DNA of 64,000 nucleotides from Heterobilharzia americana (GCA_944470555.2 OX104127.1:162043276-162107275); one strand, 5' to 3'; positions 11,994 through 25,210 are shown, counted from the stretch's first letter. Made by a program: numbers and translations. Notes: a model not told the origin generated them from the sequence alone.

Positions 11994-14900
11994 ATGACCG
12001 AAGAGAAATCAGCTGGTTTTCACTTACCGGATATATGGGATGATGATGATGCGATGTTTTCATTGATGCAGCCCATTCGAAGATCAAAGATTATAGATCC
12101 AGTCGGTTATAACGCTAAAATTACGTTTTGGCGAAGGATCTTAATATCATATGCAAAAAGTCAAAACGCATTTGTTGTTTGTAAACAGTCACTTCAGAAA
12201 CTGTTTACTCGACATTTTCCCGTCGAAGGCGTGGATTTATTTCCCCAGTCACTCGGAGAAGTTATCTCTGATATGGTATCAGAAGGCTTACTGGAAACAA
12301 TCACTCCTCCTAGGAGTATTCTAGGAAATATTTTCACGGTATTTTCATACGCGGTGCAGCAACCAATATCATGGGCGTATCATTACTTCAATGGGTTAGT
12401 TTTCTGTTTTTTATCCCAATATATCTTACAATGAATAAGTTTCTGTGGAGAGAGATGAACTGAAAAACCAATGTAACTGACACAAAACGTCATGAGTCTA
12501 AGTTTTCATACGTTGCAGCGATATATAAAGAGGGATTGAATAGAAAAGCAGCAACACACAAAAAAATGTGTATGAAGAGAAAATAAGTAGATGAAGGTTG
12601 GTAAATCTCAAAAGTTTGAAGATGTCAAAGGGCGTGCACAACCGTACCATTGTAACCGGTTTTCAGCCATATCACCAGGGCTCTTAAAACGTTGGTTTCT
12701 GTTCACTCCTAAATCCCAAGCTAGCAGCTCTCACCTCCCTACGCGGTTCAGATCAACAGTCAAGAACTTCATGGATATAGCCACACCTTGTTCTGGCCAC
12801 CCTTCCTTGTACTCGTTCCTACTTCAGCAGATATTCAGTTTGAAAGTAGATGCTGCTTCGGTATAGACAACATGTATCCGAGCTACCTAAGTTGATGCTT
12901 GTCCGCAACACCGACTGACTTGCTCTCTTGGCTTAGTGTCTGACGCCTGACCTCGAAATTATTTATGCCACAGTCTCACCGTGCGCAAACAGTGCTACAA
13001 AAATACTTGTATGCTAAAACCCTTCGAAGGGTAAAGACTTGATCGTTGCACTGCTTCTTAGGTCGAAAACTGCGTAGTCTTCTTTAGTTATTTCTGAAGC
13101 TGCAGTTGTGGGTCAACCAACCAACCATAGACCCTCAGATCTTCGAGACGATAGTGGTCAAACTGATTCCCTTGTAGTTGTTAAACGCAGACTTCTCTCC
13201 TTTATCATAAAATAATAGTCAGCGATGCAGATCTGTCTGATGACGTTACATCTTGCTTCTATACATTGTCAATCACCTCCTTTACTCAGTAATTTTAGGT
13301 TTCGGAACCAACTTTCGAGATTTCTTCATGTTGCTTTATATGGTTGACGCTTATTATCCCTGGCAATTCTCCATATAGATAGCAAAAATGCGTCCAAAGT
13401 TTAAGTGCAGGGTGAAAATAAGTTATGTGTTGTCGTAAATTGGTTATTCAACTCCCAGTAAAGAATATCGTTAATATTATGTTCAAAGGGAAATGGCAGC
13501 TGAACAATTACTATACATTCTGTATGCTAGCAACAGGCGACTGTTATCTCTATTCTCAAGATCTTTTTATGTATAAATTTACAAATGTTGGTCTTTCTCA
13601 AGCATACTCTTCTACCAACGGTTGTTAAGCACAGTCGTATGTAGTTCTAATTCGAAGGCATCACTGTTTTTTCTGCCTGATACTTATCGGTTTTCAAGTT
13701 TCTACAGTGAATGAAGATTGATGAAATCACACACGGCTTCAGAAATATATGATCAGCAACTTAATGACAGATTTTGGCTAGTTGCACAACTTACGCACTA
13801 CGATAAAATTTAATATTTTGCTGGGGACTGGTAAAAAGCTTGCATTAATCATTTATCTAACGCCATTCATAATTGTAGTTTAACATAAAACTACTGAAAA
13901 TACCACGTCTGGGCATCTGAAATTAATCATTCATCCATCTTGTTAGAATGACTTCGCAGTTTATAAAAATCAGTCATATGCCTTAGGAACAGGCGTGAAT
14001 AGAATACTTAAAAGCTGCCACAACTAAAGACTGATCAAACTGGCTGTTTCATATCACTAGAGCGGCTAAAGCCGAAAACAGTAATTGCGAACCAATAAAG
14101 ATAATCATCAGGAATCGAGGAGTTAAGGCAACATATTTTTAGATCAGAAGTTAAGAACATAGAGTAAAAGATTTAGAAGGAGACTAGGTGTAAGTACAGA
14201 TCATACCATACGCGTAGATTTTCATTTATACCATTTTGAGCGTTCAATAATCGATCTCGACCGTCTATATCAACCAAAATAACGGCCAGAGAGTTCACAT
14301 TTTTTTGGCATATCTTTGTCCGACAGCAGCATATATACTGGATCAGTCCTTTTTAAGATGTATTCCTTTTAATATTACCTTCAAGTTTGATGAGACCTTA
14401 AAGTAATCTTGTGGTAACCTAATTATGCACTAAAACGTAACTGGGAGCTTGAAGCAGCAAAAGTATTCAGTTAATCAACTTAAATTCACTATAGTTTCTT
14501 ATGCATCAACAGACACATAAAGTATGTTACATGAACACCTACTACGCGGATGTAAGACGTCGGCTGAAGTTGGATAGGGTTGGAAAAACGCTTAAAACTA
14601 CCAAGGCCAAGACAATGCCTTAGTGAATGAGTTCATTAATTGGGCTCCAGCTTTACTGGGCAGTGCATATTTCTGTTAGATGTTTTCATGTTACTGATCG
14701 ATGATTAAAGAGTTTAGTTTGTTAGGCTAAAAATTGAAATCATTGGTAAAAACCGACCAACGCTTTATCTTTTTTTAAGGTCCAGGGATTTTATTGTGCA
14801 ACCGTTCTTTCTATGTTTTTCATGTTGCCGATTTAAACATCTTTTTACTTCTTCTGATCTTTTCGCTTGTCTCCTAATTGTAGTGAATAGAAACGATGCA

Positions 14901-17900
14901 GTTTTATCTAGTTTTATGTAATTGTATTCCACTTCTCGTTTGGTGCTTCTTTTGACGATATCTTGTGATTTAACGTATAGCTGAATACCAAATAACTGTT
15001 CTCTTTTGTAAAGTTCACTTAAAACAAATGTTGGTGGAAGTCTACTCTGGAGCTATCCGTGACATGGTACTCTTACCCGTTGTATGTTTCTTGTAAACGA
15101 AAATCTCACTTTAGTTTACCTGCATGTTTTTGTCTGTTCCTTTTGTTGTTTTAAAATAGTTGTTAGACTTATCTGCTATCTGTTTGTGCAAAGTCAAGCC
15201 AGAGTAAATCCGAAATATAGCAGATTTACTTTCTTGTACTGGGTGATGATTTTAAGTGAAATGAGAACTTGAGCCGCTGCGGGATTCAAACCAGTGACCA
15301 CCGGGTTTCCTTCCTGGTGCTCTACCAATGGAACTGTAAGGGTTAATAACCAATGTGCTACGTTGAAAAGGCGATAGTTTTACTACTTATGAGGTTTGTA
15401 TTTTGATGAACTAGTTATAAGATATTGCATATTTTATCGACTCACATAAGATTTTTATTTAATATTTTTGATTCGCATATTAAATTGTTTTAAAACAATA
15501 GCTTCTGATTAATCTGTTTTCATACCTCGTAGTCAACACTTATCCAATGCAACAGAATCTGATGTATCAAACCAACAGTTTGTATTTAGTCAGTTTGCTG
15601 AAACTTCTGCTGTGGAATTTTTGTCTTGGTTCCATAAAAATTATCATGACCAGAGATTGTTACCGCATTCGCCTGTTTATGAACTAGACCTTTTCAACTC
15701 AGCCTTATCATCATTTTACTCACATACTGCTACTCGTGAATATATATGGGACTTAATGAACAGTACTAAGCATTGCGTCTCCGTGGAAATCACTTCTACT
15801 TCCAACTCCCAACTGATCAAGGTACGTACAAGACCCGTTTTGTGATAGATTTCGAATTGCATTGAAGCCAAAAAATAACCGGCATTATCTCTTTTTAACA
15901 GTTAAATATTTGGTTTCTAAACGTAAAATTCGGGTTGGTAATAAGAGATTGGTCATAGTGTATACAAAGTGGTAGTATAAATCATGCTCATCAAGTTTCA
16001 TTCGCCTTTCAAAATGAAAATTGGATTAGATTGCAACTTGGCAACCATATACAGATTCATACAGTAAACATTGAGTCACAACTATTGCGTAAAAGCTAAT
16101 GGTACTATACGAATACTTAGAACGTAGTAGACGGAGCGGGATTCAAAGCCGTGGCCCACTGGTTGGAAGTCAAGCACTGAGATCAATGATCCACAGCTCC
16201 GCACTTTTACTTGTCCCATCAGAAGTGCCCGAAATACAAATAAACATCTCAGGTCAGGTATACTGCGCTACAACTCCTTCTGTCCTGTTTTACGGCTGTA
16301 AAAGATGGCCGTTAAAAGTAACAGACACAAAGCGGTTGCAGAGTTTTGGTCACAGGTGTCTTCGTAGCATTTCATACCTGTAATGAAACCACCATGTGAG
16401 CAATGTTGGAGTCAGGCGAAGGCTACTAGGCAAGAAAGGCAATTCGATTGGTAACGTTGTGAACTGTAGTCGACGTTTGATGGCTTGGATATGTACTGCG
16501 CATGTCGAGCCACTGTTTGTCTCGAAGTGCCATGCATGGGGAACTTGGATTAGGTTGGAAGTGAATTCGGAGTGGCCCGATCAAGACCTGGCACCAGTGG
16601 ATGAAGCCCCTGGTTGTTGGCCTGAGGCATGTAGGGAGATGGAGACTGACTGGTTGGGGTCCCGAGTCTAAAAGAATCAGTGATTGATAACTCTTGATGA
16701 CATAGTTAAAAATTGGTTACAATGGCGCAGATGTATCCATTTCCTGACATCTAAAACTTAAATACTCATATTTACCTTTATCTTCAGATTGTTTATTTTA
16801 TCATACAACATTTTCCACTTTGATAACACTCTTTCTCTCCACCTGTTCTTTTTGTACTTCTATGAAGTGTGGCAACTTAAACCGATACACCTGTGTGCGA
16901 GACTACGTTGATTTGGTCAGTCAGTCTCAGGTCATCAGTATTTACATTTATATCCATTTACAGACTACACTTCGTCTTTGGATATTTCAGCAGCTTAGTG
17001 AAGCGAACAGCCATTGACCACAACTAGTTTGAGTATTTCAGTGCGTTTCAAGAATATTTCTCTGTATTATACTACATTAAGTTGTGTTTCATAACATAAC
17101 TGCATTCGGCGGTTAGTCTTAGTACAGCCGTAACTTTCATGTAATATTTGGTAGGAGAAGAATCGAATAAGAAAACATTTTCCCATATATATATATATCG
17201 TTTATTAGTACCTCACTTGATGTTTTTATTTTTTTCAGATTATTCGTGTTAGCGACAATATAAATGCCCGACCAACCAAGCCATCTGATTCTGAAGCTGC
17301 CAAAACAGAGTTATCTGCGTTAAATGGGATAGTTCAGCTTAAATCTACAATTAAGCAATTAGAAAATGAGGAGAAAAGATTAGAGACAACAATTGATCAG
17401 CGTCGTGATCAGATCAAGTCTCTATTACTAAACAAAAAGTATGTTCTACGTGTCGTCTGTCTTCATTTTACTTGTGTTATAATATGACACTTGTGAATTA
17501 AGTTCCATTTTATCTTCATGCTTTTGTCTTTTTTTTGATGTTTCGTGACAGGAATTCAGAAGCGAAGTCTTTGTTAAGGCGTACAAAAGTAATCGAAAAA
17601 TCTCTGGAACAGAAACAGATTCAGCTTAACAATCTTGAGACAATGTTACTTGACCTAGAATCAGCGACGGAAAACAGAAACATTGTACGCGTTTTGAGTA
17701 GTGTAAATGAAGCACTGAAACACGCTGTAGGTGGATCTGATGCTTTAAGTAAAGCGGAAGGGATCGTATATGATGTAATGGATAGAATTCATGAAAGTCA
17801 AGATGTAAGCACTTTTAAACAAACATTATTAATGGCGTAAAAGATAACTGTATTATTCTACCCTATATATAACCTCACTTCTATCCTATTTGTGTCATAT

Positions 17901-19722
17901 TCTTGTGGAACGGTCACATATTATCATCATGAACTTCGTTACTAACATAGATGAAAGTGTAGTTAACGGAACTACAAGGTAGAAGTGCGAATTTACCGTC
18001 ACTTGTCAAAATTTGTTGTGAAATACCTTCGAGTTGTCATTTCATTGAATTTCTTGGGAATTCAACCTCAAAAATTCGATTGTAAAAGTTAATAAATCAA
18101 GGAAATGTTACCGTAATCTGTGTGATATGTAGTCCTGTCTATTAGTTTTGTTCTAATAGGCATTGGGTGTAATACATATTCAGTCATTTGATATAGTTTA
18201 TATTGGTGTAAGTCAGAGCGTGTTTGAACTAAAATAGTTCCAACATTTCGTATTAAAGTCTGGTTTGAATTTCTTCAAGGTAATGGTCGAAAATTAAAAC
18301 ACCGAAGATATATGAATGAATTTAGACTAGTTTGTAAGCAAATAGAACGACTCTAGCATTGACCTTTAACGCCAGTTTCATCTTCATCATTTGTGCATTA
18401 ACAAAAGCTCTCAAAATGAATTGATTTGGTTGTTGTTATTACTCCTAGCATTATTGTTATTGTTCTGACTGTTATTACTATTTTAATTACGATTATCGTA
18501 TAGTTATTGTTATTATTCATTTCCACTTAACCCCGACAAATCATTTCTATGTACCAACCGAAACGACACACATGCATGATATGATGTAGCCCAGTGGTTT
18601 AAGGAGGTTACTATCAACTTTAAGTCACGAGTTCAAGCCGCACTCTATCTACCAAGGTTTGGGCAGCCTGGTAGTATCACTAGCCCTCACACAACAAGTG
18701 TGGCTCACTGCCTATTGCATGGATGTGCACAAGGTGTCTGAGTGTATCCCGCTTTCGTTTGTTTGTTTGTTTCGAGATGGCTTGGACATATATTGCTCAT
18801 GCCCAGCCACTGCCTACGTCGACGTGCTATGCTACAGGAAGTAGGATTAAGTTGGAAAGGGTTCAGGGTGACCAGACTAAGATGTGGTACTAGTAGTTCA
18901 TGAAGTTCCTGACTGTTTGTCTGAGTCGTGACTGGGCTCCCCAATATTATACAAATCACTGGTTGAGGATTCTTGCTGATGTAGTTGAAAATCGGTCACA
19001 ATGGCGCAGATATATTCACTTTTTAATATCTTCTAAAGCATGAATATTTGCATTAAACTTTGTCTTCAAATTGTTTCTCCTATATTCCTTTGTCTACTTT
19101 GACAGCGTCAATCGATGCGCTTATGTTCATGGTTCTACGCTGATATTGTTTGTCTGTCTGAATACCGTAGATGATATGTTGTTGTTAAGATGAAAAACGT
19201 TTCATTTATTATTCAGAATACAAAATTGAATTACATTAAAACCCTCTTATATTATAAACGATGTCTAAAATTCAAGGAAATTCCTTACTTAGTATACGTG
19301 TTTAATATGTGATGCATAGTGAGCATTTCTCCCTATGCTTAAAGATTGTGAAGTAGTCAACCATTACCGCGTCTTTATTTCTTGATTATCCACCTATCTA
19401 TTGTTCTAAAAATTAAAATTCTGTCCTGTGTTCTATTACATTGTAATCTCTAAAATATTTTCTGTTGTTTTAGATATCAGACGCCTTCGCTTCTTTAGGA
19501 CGTAATTCTCTTGGTTTAGAAGAAACAAATGATTTGGAGCATGAACTTGAAGAATTCCTTGATACTTCAAAGAAATCTTTGTCTTCAGCAGAAATACATC
19601 CCAGTTATGATGATTTAGAAGCTGAACTTGCTTCTCTGACATTAGAAAAAGATAAAGAAGTACCAGTATCAGATCAAGGTTTACTTCCCTCTAAACAGAA
19701 GCCTATTTTACTTAATGAATGA
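11994..19722 (+). CDS. CHMP7: CHMP7, charged multivesicular body protein 7 (ESCRT-III/ESCRT-II hybrid)
   Basis: There are five coding exons: 11,994-12,394; 15,533-15,821; 17,239-17,438; 17,552-17,804; 19,474-19,722. Donors are GTTAGT, GTACGT, GTATGT and GTAAGC, acceptors all end in AG, and phases agree throughout, giving 463 residues (human CHMP7 has about 450). Residues 1-230 correspond to the tandem winged-helix, ESCRT-II-like N-terminal half. This includes a hydrophobic stretch near 110-134 where the family contacts membranes. Residues about 245-420 are the coiled-coil Snf7 core, starting at TELSALNGIVQLKS and passing SLLRRTKVIEKSLEQKQ. Residues about 427-439 (DDLEAELASLTLE) resemble a MIM1 helix for MIT-domain partners such as VPS4. 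In animals CHMP7 works with LEM2 to seal the re-forming nuclear envelope and recruits downstream ESCRT-III. The ATG is the first in frame and gives the conserved start length. A 5' non-coding exon or spliced leader is not visible. Intron lengths are about 3.1, 1.4, 0.1 and 1.7 kb. Confidence 0.9.
12600..12835 (-). mobile_element. RTE-type LINE 3'-end fragment in CHMP7 intron 1
   Basis: The minus strand carries a diverged copy of the LINE C-terminal tail also seen at 16,490-16,790 and 18,770-19,060. Shared features are the element's RGGQ-type block near 12,795 and a final block near 12,640 resembling GDMAQNRSQW. Frames are broken. The match is short, so the assignment is tentative. Confidence 0.45.
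12836..15265. other. CHMP7 intron 1, no other recognised content
   Basis: This is AT-rich intronic sequence. The short open frames in it (for example 13,425-13,628 and 15,084-15,272) lack recognisable motifs and I treat them as chance. Confidence 0.6.
15270..15340 (-). repeat. tRNA-like SINE head in CHMP7 intron 1
   Basis: On the minus strand, CCATTGGTAGAGCACC resembles an A-box/D-arm and GGTTTGAATCCC is a clear B-box/T-loop about 30 bases further on. It sits about 190 bp before exon 2. Confidence 0.5.
16090..16790 (+). mobile_element. RTE-type LINE 3'-end fragment in CHMP7 intron 2
   Basis: Open pieces at about 16,255-16,383 and 16,396-16,671 carry the C-terminal signature of an RTE-type LINE. 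It reads YGCKRWPLKVTDTKRLQ, HRCLRSI, then a decayed stretch equivalent to the usual R-WLGH-LRM block, and ends with WLQWRRCIHF near 16,720. The 16,130-16,210 part looks tRNA-like on the minus strand (TTTGAATCCCGC), so it may be a separate SINE or the head of a composite. Stops and shifts show it is dead. It lies wholly inside the intron, in the sense orientation of CHMP7. Confidence 0.65.
18565..19070 (+). repeat. tRNA-headed SINE with LINE-like tail in CHMP7 intron 4
   Basis: An A-box (TAGCCCAGTGG, 18,587-18,597) and a B-box (GAGTTCAAGCC, 18,629-18,639) about 30 bases apart form a tRNA-derived head. The sequence then runs into a 3' segment (about 18,770-19,020) that matches the RTE-type LINE tail at 16,490-16,740, including the shared TCACAATGGCGCAGAT/TTACAATGGCGCAGAT block. 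This is the expected design of a SINE that borrows the tail of a partner LINE. An alternative is two adjacent independent insertions. Confidence 0.6.
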
Positions 19723-19989
19723 AGCATATCATATAACTAACTTATTTTATCTTCACCCTTGAGCTTTCAACCCTCCTAAATTTTGGCGTAACAAGATGAA
19801 TACTAGTTAAGAGTTCATAATTGTCTTTAACTTGAGGTTTTTGTTTTCATCATTGTAAATTTAATTGTCTTCCTTGTTTTCTCGTCAAATCACAGCCTTT
19901 CATAATAACTGACTTCATTTCATTGAAATGATTACATAACAGGTGTTAAATGTCACTTCCTTTGAATTCAAGAGTTCTGTCCACGTAGC

Positions 19990-19995
19990 AATAAA
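19990..19995 (+). terminator. CHMP7: Candidate CHMP7 poly(A) signal
   Basis: AATAAA occurs about 270 bases after the CHMP7 stop codon, a reasonable 3' UTR length. It is the first canonical hexamer I see downstream. Confidence 0.45.
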
Positions 19996-19999
19996 TTTT

Positions 20000-20384
20000 C
20001 TGGGTAACTAGTTATTTGAACAGTGCTCATCTTTCTTTTTACTCTTTTTCTTTACAGTAAAGGCGTACCTATATATATCACTCTACAACGTGGAGACATG
20101 GTTCTCTGTATATCTTCCTACATCTCCTGGATATGCTTTAACTCCTTCGGGTATATGTACTTTACAGTAGAAAAAAGGTAGCAGTGTAAGAATAGTAAGG
20201 CTGTAAAATAAGCAGTTACAATGTTTTCCTTCAGTGTAATACGTTGTGCGGATATAGAGAGTGTTATTGTCTTTTCGGCAATCATCGCACCCTTACTTTA
20301 TGACAGAACAATAACGGTAGGAAGGATCTTCAACTTACTAGTTCACACTGTCTTGCGTGCAGTGAATTGCCGGGTTGATCTTTT
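20000..20384. other. Unassigned sequence downstream of CHMP7
   Basis: Nothing recognised beyond the possible CHMP7 3' end. Confidence 0.4.
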
Positions 20385-21250
20385 TTTTACCTAATGATGT
20401 TTTGGATTTGTAGATCGTATTGTAGGCAGTATATATGGATCTAGTCCTTCTTTGAGGACGTCTTCAGGTGAAAGTGAGATGATACTACTACTCAAGGGGA
20501 AGTTCCAGATCTTTGGGTTTCTAACTAAAAAGAAACTCTTCACCTTTATCACATAGTTTCTACCTTCTACTATTGCCCTCTGGGTCTATTGTAACCGTTT
20601 ACTTTGACTAACCCATGTAGAGGGTGTCAAGTAATGTTTAATACTTGGTGTAACATCATAAGTTTACCGTAGTTCTCATATGCCCCCAAATGGGGTAGGC
20701 CCAGTGTATGTATTCCCCAGTCATATAGAATAATTTAGTAAACTTGGATCATCATAATATTTTTCCTTTGGAACTTATCTAGTAACCTATTTGTCCCACA
20801 TCAAGTGCGGTGGTTCCATATTCCAGAAGTTTTCTTACGTAAATCTACAAAATACTTTGAGGAGCATCCATAATAACTTAGAGATGGTTTTCTTGACTGC
20901 ATTAGATATATGCCTAGGACTGATGAGACTTCCAGCTAATTAGCACTCCTGATTTGCACGCACCATTGGCATTTGGTGTAGTATACTATTCCGTATATTT
21001 TAATATTCGGTTGGAAAGCATTGAATTCTTGATGGTTTTTTTAGTGTCAGTCAGATTGGTTTCCTTTAGTTGGTTTTTAGCATATCATATCGTTAATAGA
21101 TCAGCAAACGGTAATGATGGAGAATCAAGAGTATTAGGTAGTTTGTTGATAACAGATTTAGACAATATGGAGCTGAGTAGAGATCTTTGGAGAACACGGC
21201 TCTTACAAGAGCTGGGTTGACTCTCAGTCATTGGGCTTTCTTACACAGAG
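20385..21250 (-). mobile_element. CR1-like LINE C-terminal relic
   Basis: Read on the minus strand in shifting frames, the sequence recalls the C-terminal region of CR1/Jockey-type RTs. It shows KLLEYGTTALDVG near 20,830, LPHLGAYENYGKL near 20,690 (equivalent to LP-LEYRR-RGDL), and a NELPLEVV-like segment followed by FKRRLD-like residues near 20,450-20,500. All frames are broken. The upstream boundary (21,250) is a guess. Confidence 0.5.
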
Positions 21251-24200
21251 TTAGTTCTTAAGATAATAAATAAACTCGTTTAAGGGTTGCATGTCAACTC
21301 TGGCAGAAATTATTTTAATCGATAAACAACAGCGACCGAAAGCAAGTTAGATGAAATTTGTTTGGATTTTGCTATCCATTGATTGAGTGCCATGAGTATA
21401 TCAATCATACAAAAATGATCTTTCGTGAACCTGTACCGTTAATCTTCAGTAAAGTTTATCCTTACCAGAAAGTAAGGTAGACATTCCACCATTTGATAGT
21501 ACTTTCTACTTGTGTGATAGTGTAGTTATTTATCTGCAGTCCAATGAGTCAAGTATATTACTTCCTTTATAAACTGATGAAATCCTTCGGTTATCTGTAA
21601 CGAATGAAATCATTTGAATGGATGGTATCGATGTCCGTTTTCAGAAAATTGCATCACGTATGGTATTTCTATTACTAAAATGCGGTGTTTTCTGACACCG
21701 GCTAGTTGTACAACAGTCGGCGTTATTTTTGTCAGAGTTTATTTTGGAATATTGGGTACCTGGTAAGGCATGCTTACTTTTAGATTTTGCTGTTACATCA
21801 CCCGTGGATTATTTAGAAATACCAGATATGCGCTCTTACATTCAGCGTTTGTTTCCAGCCTGTGTTATTTTCTTGAGTTGACCTTGGTTTGCTATTCTCA
21901 TTGGATCCTATGATTGACGGATTGAAAAGAAAGCCCAACGTTTAGTCCAAACTAGTACTATACCCTGAGTTGCTATGTTCAAGTTAGTCCTACAACCATT
22001 AACGTCACACTAAGAGAGAAGATGAGGTTAGACTGTTAAACCAAACAGGGGTGACTTCAAAGGCCACGCTAAAAAATGATAAGACAGCCAATTACATTCC
22101 TTTATTTTACGGAAAAGTATTCTTCCAGGTAAAATACCGAAGTCTGATTGGTCATTTCAGCAATTGTTACAATGGCCTTTAAAGTTACTACCAAACAAGA
22201 GGTACCTACTCTGTGCAGTGCATATCTCTGAAGCATTTATTGTTAAACCGAATCGGAGAACTTATAGATCCCATGAATTCGAGTGATCTGTCCTGAAAGT
22301 TACTTTATATAGTGCAACTGATTGCAATCAACGTTTTTTTCAAGAACCCTATCGAAGATACGGTGTTTAGTTGTTCAATCTGCAAACGACTTTGTTTCTT
22401 GTCAACTACTGTATGGATGTAGTAAAATAGTAACAGTAAAGGTGGTTAACGTCATAAAAATCGTTTAGAAAATTAAAAATCATCTTGAAATTCAAACAGT
22501 TCCCATTTAAAAATTTCGTGCATAAAGCAGATTCTTTCAAAAGCTATTGGATTAAATAACATAGTTCTTTTCACTTGTAAATAAAGTGTAAAAGTTTTAT
22601 ACACTAAATAAAACTAGTAATTGATGGCGTTGGTGATCCTTCAAGCCACAGAGTTTTCTTCACGGTGTTTTTATTGCTTAGTGGCAGAGATGTAGGATTA
22701 AAATGGTAGCAGTAAGAAAAATTATCTTTGCCATTTCATGATTTTATCCCCGAAAGAAGGTGAATGGTTACTACGTTTACCTGTCACATACTTTCATACC
22801 TTCGGTTTCTTTCCAAACTGTCTACTGTTTGCATGCACTGAGGCATAACAGCTTCAACCATTTTATAGTAATGCTAATTCGTGTGTTGATAACTTCGTCA
22901 TGTTTTCGTCTTGGAATTGTACTTGGTTCACTGGAAATCAGGTGGTCAAGAAATGGTTTAAACATCATTGATTAAGTAGAAAAAAGATAGTGAAATATGC
23001 CGTGAATTTCTTCTCATACAAAGAGAAGGCAAAACATATGAGCTAAGCAATAAAATAAGTCCCCTTCATGAATTTTAATAAAATTAGACGTAACGTGACT
23101 GAAAACGAACCAGACAAGCTACATCTTATTTTCCTGTATTGTTTATGCTACTTATAAGTAGGCAAATTTATGTTGCCTAAGCGACTGGAAAATTTAAGGT
23201 GAAAACTGCTTGATATTTATGTTGTAAAGCCGATCAGTGATTGCAGATCATTTTTTTCAGAGGAATGTGGCGAAACAATGTGGTACCCTTTACGATGGCA
23301 TGGTAGAGCAATTAAAAAACGATGTATTAAGGAGAAGTAACGGGCTTAGTTTAGTGAGCGCGAGTAAACGAATTCATCAACCAACTGGTGTCATAGAAAC
23401 CAGCTAAAGGTCAATATCGTTGCGTCTTCTGTTGAGTTTTGTCCTACGAAGAAGAAATAATGCTTTGAATTTCCTGATTACAAACATCAGCTTGTTCTGT
23501 ATGCAGATAAGTCATCTAATAGTCAACCCTCCTAATGTGTATACTTACGCCTTTTTAGCATGTTAAATTACACCTACTGTTGTGTGTTTTCCTGCAGCTG
23601 CAAGCTGATCTTCATCTTTAGTGGTCAGTATCCTCTTGATCATTAAGAGATTATAACAGGTACGTTGATTGTGACTGATAATTTGATCGGTTGAAGTGAT
23701 TAATTCCTTCACTACCTTACCACCCCCTTACAATATGTTTCGAGCCTTATTTCTGCCTCCATTTTATGCCACTCATTTTGAAAACTTATTGTTAGGATAT
23801 TTACCGATTGAAAAAGTCCAACAACCATTTGTATTGTACACATTTTCTTTTACTTCTCCAGTTATCATCGAAGATGGTGTTTACAGATCAATTTGCATAA
23901 TGCAATAAGAAGATGCAGTTCATCTGAAATGTGTGATATATTTTCACAATGCATCTCGAGTAAACTGATCACATTTACTTTTTAAGGAATTTTTATATGA
24001 AAGGTGAAAATATAGTAGGATAAAGCAAATAAATTAGGGCAATACAAGATTTGAATGATAAAGTATAGGGAGGAGGCGTAATCGAACCTTGGTAACCTGC
24101 TTAAATGAAACTTTCCACCAAACATACTGTATCAGATTCTTCCCTTTAAGTCTGTTTTAGTCTCTCATATATGTCTTCCATACATATCACATATCTTTGA

Positions 24201-24860
24201 GGATTTTTAAAATGCTCTGAACTAGCCGTTTTTTTAGGTAATAGAAAACGAAGGAAAAATGTCATATAAGAGAGAAATGGACTTTTGAATGCACAAAAGC
24301 ACATTGTATTTCTATACCTCAGATACCTGTTTCAAATATTACATTCTTCTACTGGCTGACTAAATAAACTACAGCTACTGTTTAGTAGTGTTTAAACACC
24401 GGACGCTAACTTAGCACCAACCCACTGCTTCAAATTACTACCTTAGATGTTGTTATTCTGGACAACATTCAGACACCATAATAATTTCGTTTGAAAATTC
24501 TTTTTTAGAAGTAAATTTGTGAATTTATTACATGCTGAAAATTTCATACTGTAGCAAATATTTCGTTTGGAATAAAGCTGTTATTATTGTTATTGGTGTT
24601 ATGATTATTATCGTTATTACTATGGAAGTTAATGGTGATGGGACATGTCCCTAAATAGCTCGAGAAACACTTTGTACGGACTAGGAAACAACACCATCTA
24701 TAGGTAACCATATCATAGAAGCAGGTCATAGGATTGACTCCAAAGCAGCCTTTAGACCATTATATAGGAGCCATCAGGAAGTCTTAGCCATGCGAAAGCT
24801 CAAACCCTTTCGTATATTGAAAAAATGGTTTGTCCTTACCTTAATTCTTCCTGGAAAATC
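21251..24860. other. Unassigned AT-rich DNA
   Basis: About 3.6 kb without a recognised gene or repeat. Frames at 22,760-22,975 and 23,696-23,908 are open for about 70 codons but show no motif, no splice context and no good start. Diverged transposon remnants may be present. Confidence 0.5.
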
Positions 24861-24864
24861 TTCA

Positions 24865-25210
24865 CCTGGAGGTAGTATTCATCACGGACCGACACCAGTT
24901 TGGGAACTATTGAGAACTCGAAAGTGCTGGATAGGTGTTTCGCAGTAGTACGAGACTCCTCATCAATACACATCACTACCCTGCCAGGGATCGAACTCAG
25001 GACCTTCAAGACTTCCACTGAAAGCGTTAACTATCCAGCTACTGGGTCGATGTCGAGTGGTCTGCAGTTCCGTACATCTGTCACTTTACACCATAGTGCG
25101 ACCATCCATCAAGCTTTTCACTTCTGACTGGTTGACCGCACGGGTCATGAACTCTGATTGCAACTTCAGGAAGTCCGTCTCAAAGCATGTCACTAGTGAG
25201 GACTATATAA
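24865..25210 (-). repeat. tRNA-derived SINE
   Basis: It opens with GTAGTATTCATCACGG, related to the head of the SINEs at 26,615, 44,091, 45,365 and 51,331. The minus-strand B-box (RC of GGGATCGAACT, 24,987-24,997) and A-box-like sequence near 25,030-25,050 mark the tRNA-derived part. The tail to about 25,210 is assigned by length only. Confidence 0.6.

Noticed and set aside
22760..23908. 70-codon frames at 22,760 and 23,696
   Set aside because: Length is within chance for AT-rich DNA, and neither has family resemblance or splice signals.
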